From positions 1,502,091 to 1,566,090 of the forward strand of contig JANPYM010000002.1 in the NCBI GenBank assembly GCA_025890175.1: a stretch of 64,000 nt of DNA, read 5' to 3'. The notes below the pieces were generated by a model. The model was not told the DNA's origin. It ran no database searches and saw only the letters and a list, made by a program, of their open reading frames with translations. The stretch's first letter is position 1. Each line of letters starts with the position of its first letter. Source of the DNA: Ciborinia camelliae. Its lineage: Eukaryota > Ascomycota > Leotiomycetes > Helotiales > Sclerotiniaceae. This document shows, in pieces, positions 59,871 through 64,000 of this stretch. Position numbers and translations under genes: made by a program.

Positions 59871-59942
59871 TGCAACCACGGCGAATCGAACGCCGACCTC
59901 CACCTTGGAAGGGTGGAATCCTAACCATTGGACTATAGAAGC
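59871..59942 (-). tRNA. tRNA-Gly(TCC), acceptor stem imperfect
   Basis: On the minus strand the D arm (GTCC...GGAT), the anticodon arm (CCACC-CTTCCAA-GGTGG, anticodon TCC at 59909-59907) and the T arm (CGGCG-TTCGATT-CGCCG) are perfect. Discriminator A is at 59871, followed by a T-rich Pol III terminator. The acceptor strands are GCTTCTA (59942-59936) and TGGTTGC. They pair at four positions plus one T-G, with two T-T mismatches in the middle. The gene may be functional with a weak stem, or a pseudogene. Confidence 0.8.
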
Positions 59943-62900
59943 TTGATATCTCGAAACTGGATGTTTGCTTTGTTTGATGACAGTTGGTGCCAAATTTGAA
60001 ATCATGTAAAAGACAAATAAACTGGAACAAAGGTTTTGTCAGACAGCAGTTGTGATTGGTTCAATAATTGAACTTTTTGTGTGGGACGAAGCGATTAGGA
60101 ATGGAAATTAGCTAATGGCTATTCGGAGTCTGGAAGCTTATTGTATTGCTAAAAGGCATTTGCGATAACGATAAGAGCAATAGTTTATGTCTATCTAGAT
60201 GTTATATAAGATATTGGACTTCTATATGAGATGCTTTTGTAATGTAGGTTGCTAAATACTTTGTGGTAGAATGGTCCAATGTTATAGAAATTAAAATGGC
60301 AATAATATAAGATACTGAATGCGAAGATCTGTAAATAGAACCACTGTACCTGAAGCTATTCGAGGATTTCGTAATATAGACATTCCAACTTGGAAATTCT
60401 AGATTTAAGGGGTTTATCTCAAGGTATTAAGATAATAGTAGTGATTGTTTATGAAACTTAAACATTCTGAGGTTTTAATCTTGTAATTTTTAGATGGTAG
60501 CAATGTCTGTCTGACCAGTGTCTGTCCGTAAGCTGATTGAATGTTTTAAGGTTCTCACCACATGGTATTTGGATGGTCGTAATGGCTGTCCGTAAGCTGA
60601 TTGGAGATGTGAAGCGTCTCACCCCATGTGAGTGGTTGATCATGAAGTGCTTCAAACGTTGGATCTTACATGTTCGGTTCGGTGTCTTAGATTTTTCAAA
60701 TACTGAAGACATTGGTAGGTTAGTAGTTTGGAAGAAACTAACCAATGAATCCGCGCACATGCCGTATCCTTTCTCCCATTTCCGGAAGTCCAAGCTGAGG
60801 TGAAATATAATGGCCAATGCTATATTAGATCAAAAGCCTCTTCTCTGGGGAAGAGTCGAAGAACACCCGGAAGGACCATCGTCAGCCGCACCTGACACCA
60901 ATGACGATAAGCTGATGTACCCCTCATATTGACATTCCACTGTAACTTTCCCGAGATTTCGTGATGCAGAAAAGCAAGCTCGTCAACATACGAGTACCAG
61001 AAGAGAAAGAATCATAATAAGCAGGTACCGAAGTATCAGGCCGCATAATGAATAATCCACCCGTTTGATATGAGACAACCAACCCCGCCTAGGGGAAGTT
61101 TCCAATGTTTGGAAATCAACGGTAAGGTTGTCTGTTGTTCCAAATTTTGGGAATTTGTGTGAATACCGAAAGTCTAGAACGCCACAACCAGATTAGTAGC
61201 ACGTTTCAAAAGATTCGTCATGTATATCGATCTGTCAAATAACTTATCAGCGGATCAACTTTACTACCAAAACAATAGATTTTGACACCTTCACAAACCC
61301 AAGATGGCGGGGTTGGGTTTAGTTCTCATGGCCATTCAAATCCTCCAGCTCTTATCGACCCAACGATTCGTTTGTACTGTACTGTAGTAACTGTACATCC
61401 CTACTATCGGTACTCCTTGTCTTCCTCTTCCTGTACTCCGTGCTTTCAATTTCAAGCCTTGTGTTAGTCAAGAAACCAAGAAACCAAGAAACTGAAGGGA
61501 GGGTTGCATCTTCCGGTTAACAATCCTTGATCCTTGTGAAGTAGTGAAGTTGGCTGGAAAAGGATTAGTAATTTGGGTGAAGCTTGCATCTGCAGGGTTT
61601 TGGTGAGAGGTGGGACAACACCTGGGCAGCTTTTCGAGCCTTCGACCTTTTTAGTCAGCGTCAAAGCTCCTTTTCTGTGCTGCTTCAAATAAGTTCCCCC
61701 CTTCAATGTTTCCCCACCTGCATCCATCTTCCAAGGTTATTATTATTACACCTTTTCCATCTTTCCCATGATACCCACTTTTCCGCCCCAATAATAATAA
61801 TTTGGCATCATGGTCCCGACTCCCGTAGCCTCCCGTAACCCGTTGTTGGACTTTGGGTAAAAGATGAGAGAAGGAATACGGTGCACATGCTGAGACGTGC
61901 GAGAGGGATATATATATATCCCATTAGTGAATTATGATAATGAATGTGAATTTGATCAATGGCTTTTCTGGATGGTTCGGTTCGTCATACATACCATACC
62001 ATACCGTATCATATCATATCATATCAGAGAATCTTTTTGGCTTCGAGTTCGAGTTCGTGGCTTGTCTTGCGATGTGAAGATATACTTAACTTCTCTGTAC
62101 TCTAGAAATCCAGATTGAAACCAAATGAGGATCGAATAAAGTTTCGACTGTTTGAGACATTCCCACGGGTTGCGACTCCATGTATCAAAGAAACCCTGAG
62201 AGTATTGCCTTTTAATTAAATTCCCCTTGACCTTTGGAACCAATCAACCTGCCAAAAGTGCTGAGCGTTTATCGAGAATCCGTTTGGTGTAACGGTAACA
62301 AACACTTCTGCGACTGTTAAACTTATCACTCGTGGCATCCTAGCTCAACTGAAGCTACCTAGGTAACCCTCCAAGAAAAACCATTGAATGCACGCTGCCT
62401 ATTCCTGCAAAAGACACTTGTAAGATTCCATGATATGAGACAAAAGACTGGAAGGAACACTGTCCAATATATATTATCGAGATGAACAATCTGAAATGGT
62501 CCCGACAAACGATATTCCATACTCCATACGCGGAATAATTATTCCCACCGCAGGACCAATAGAAGCAAGCGTCAAAGAAATAATTCCTCGAAGGGTATTA
62601 CAAAAGCGAAGAAACGAGAAATGTGTACGATGGATCTCTTTATTATCCGAATTAGGACGAATCGGAGAGGAAACCAACTTTTCTTCTGTCAAGTTTCCGA
62701 GAATCGATTAGTTTCACAACCTCGAGATATCATTATTGACGATCATTGGAGATTCTAGAGGCGTCGTTTGCCTTTGCCCTGCTTCAAGGGTCCAAGGATG
62801 TCAAGGATATTTGAGAAGGCTGGTAAAATTACTGGTTAATGAGCGGGAGAAGAAGATGATAGGGTCGTGGATGCGTATATTAGAAGCAGGTATCCGATCA

Positions 62901-64000
62901 GGTTCCATTGATTTGTTGTTTCCTTAAAAGGTAATGAGGAAATATTAGATTTTGTTTGATATATATATAATATAAAATAATATAATACAATACGAAAGAT
63001 TGAAGAGAGTAGAAAAACTTTGAAGTAGGTAGGTAGATCTTCTGGAGAGATGATCTCTGCATTAATCAACAATCTAGTACGAGGTCTATGAAAGTTCCCC
63101 AGATTATTGCAAATGGATACTACAGTGGGCAGATAGGTGGGCACTGGACATGACAATCAGGGGTATATTGATGGTAGATTTTTATTATTTGCCTTTACTC
63201 GGAAAGAAAAGAACGAAGGAAAAGAGAAAGGGAAAAGAAGGAAAGGGAGCATATTAATTATAATTGACAATTGGAAGTAATGGCCATATTCTGATTAGGT
63301 AGCAGTACTTAGGTTAGGTATCGATTAAATGATATCTTCCTAAGTATCTATCTACCTACCTTAGGTCCTCTTGTGCAATTCTCCTAGAACAACCTTGGAA
63401 CCTCCTGCCCGTGTACGTACACGGTTCAGACGGTACAGACGGTGTGGTCGGTACCTTAGATATCTGATAGATTCAACCTATAAAAGATGTTACCAAAATT
63501 CCACTCTATTATATCCAAATGATTTCCAAGGTTATTTCCTAAACTTGACTCCCATTTCACATCTACTCACATCTGCAAATACGCCACCTCCCCCACTTTT
63601 CAATATATCTATCTATCTTGTCTTGTCTTGTCTAATCGATCTAATCCAAGCTTATTATTCTGTTTGGTGCCTTTGACTATAGGTTCTGTAATATATACGG
63701 AGGAACCTTAACCTAGATACCTATATATACCTAACCTTACCTAGGCACTCCAAAGTTTTAAGTTTTTATATTGCTTTCTGGGGTTGAAGCAGGTCGGGGT
63801 TGCTTACTACATTATTCCAAGGTTTTCGATATTTTTGCATTATGCATTTCATTTTACATATATTATTTCAGTTGCAGACTTGCAGTGTTCGTAGCCCAGG
63901 TGTGTGCGTGCAAAGAAATCCCGCTACGTCTGCATGCTGCACGAACTAAATTAGCTTAAATGTATCTTATCGAGTATTAAACCAATGGAAATTCTTTATT
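59943..64000. other. 4-kb gene-poor end of the window
   Basis: No supported gene. A roughly 68-bp unit is imperfectly duplicated at 60493-60560 and 60572-60640. ATACC/ATATC pentamer runs occur at 61988-62026, a GTACTCCGTG word at about 61433, alternating AT at 61908-61920 and 62958-62985, and TAGGTAGG-type words at 63026-63034 and 63720-63745. Sense and antisense frames at 62474-62711 overlap fully and show no family features. Confidence 0.5.
60493..60640 (+). repeat. Imperfect tandem duplication of a ~68-bp unit
   Basis: Both units contain gatggt..(c/t)..aatg.ctgtc, the exact 18-mer ctgtccgtaagctgattg (at 60522 and 60586) and tctcacc.catg. Confidence 0.65.

Noticed and set aside
62474..62711. 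Overlapping sense and antisense frames of about 70 codons
   Set aside because: Neither has family features; an open antisense pair this short is expected by chance.

Overview
The window looks like chromosomal DNA of a filamentous ascomycete, most likely a leotiomycete related to Botrytis/Sclerotinia. Genes are split by short introns (mostly 48-70 nt) with GT...AG ends and CTAAC/CTGAC-like branch sites. One tRNA gene carries an intron next to the anticodon. The gene set is typical of a plant-associated mould: pectin methylesterase, cerevisin-type subtilisin, GT90 glycosyltransferase, ABCC and MFS transporters. The genus is an inference; no species marker such as rDNA is present. Exon structures were built by hand from splice motifs, reading frame and family conservation.

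Layout. 1-584: 3' end of an MFS drug transporter. 1021-1318: a MITE-like inverted-repeat element. 1733-2830 (-): an omega-type glutathione transferase / glutathionyl-hydroquinone reductase, divergent from 3901-9205 (+), a full-length ABCC (MRP-type) transporter. 9994-13572 (-): a 1192-residue Ser-rich disordered protein. 14146-15983 (-): a vacuolar/secreted subtilisin. 18667-26798 (+): a giant BEACH-WD40 protein. 27779-27883 (-): tRNA-Glu(TTC) with intron. 29726-31082 (-): a secreted pectin methylesterase. 36972-38090 (-): a DUF7728-like membrane protein with a His-rich linker and a PPxY tail. 39353-40652 (+): an SDR polyol dehydrogenase with a mitochondrial-type presequence. 47235-48876 (+): an AreA-GATA-like (DUF1752) protein. 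50142-51570 (+): a GT90/CAP10-type type II membrane glycosyltransferase. 55853-57382 (+): the Rap/Rsr1 (Krev-1) small GTPase, with a 10-nt microexon. 59871-59942 (-): tRNA-Gly(TCC) with a damaged-looking acceptor stem.

The first 9 kb groups three functions that fit one detoxification route: glutathione-dependent reduction or conjugation (GST), export of glutathione conjugates (ABCC pump) and direct drug efflux (MFS). The rest is mostly housekeeping or signalling genes (BEACH trafficking, Rsr1 polarity) and secreted plant-wall or protein-degrading enzymes, set in unusually long non-coding stretches (31-37 kb, 40.7-47 kb, 51.6-55.8 kb, 60-64 kb). Those stretches are littered with TAGGTACCTA-type and TACTCCGTA-type words, microsatellites and decayed repeats. 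I found no CRISPR, IS element, prokaryotic operon or secondary-metabolite synthase, and no convincing wholly new system. The most unusual items are the detoxification neighbourhood, the Rsr1 microexon with its tandem acceptor, the MITE-like element, the odd tRNA-Gly, and an orphan pyrimidine-rich leader-like region near 34.3-35.1 kb.
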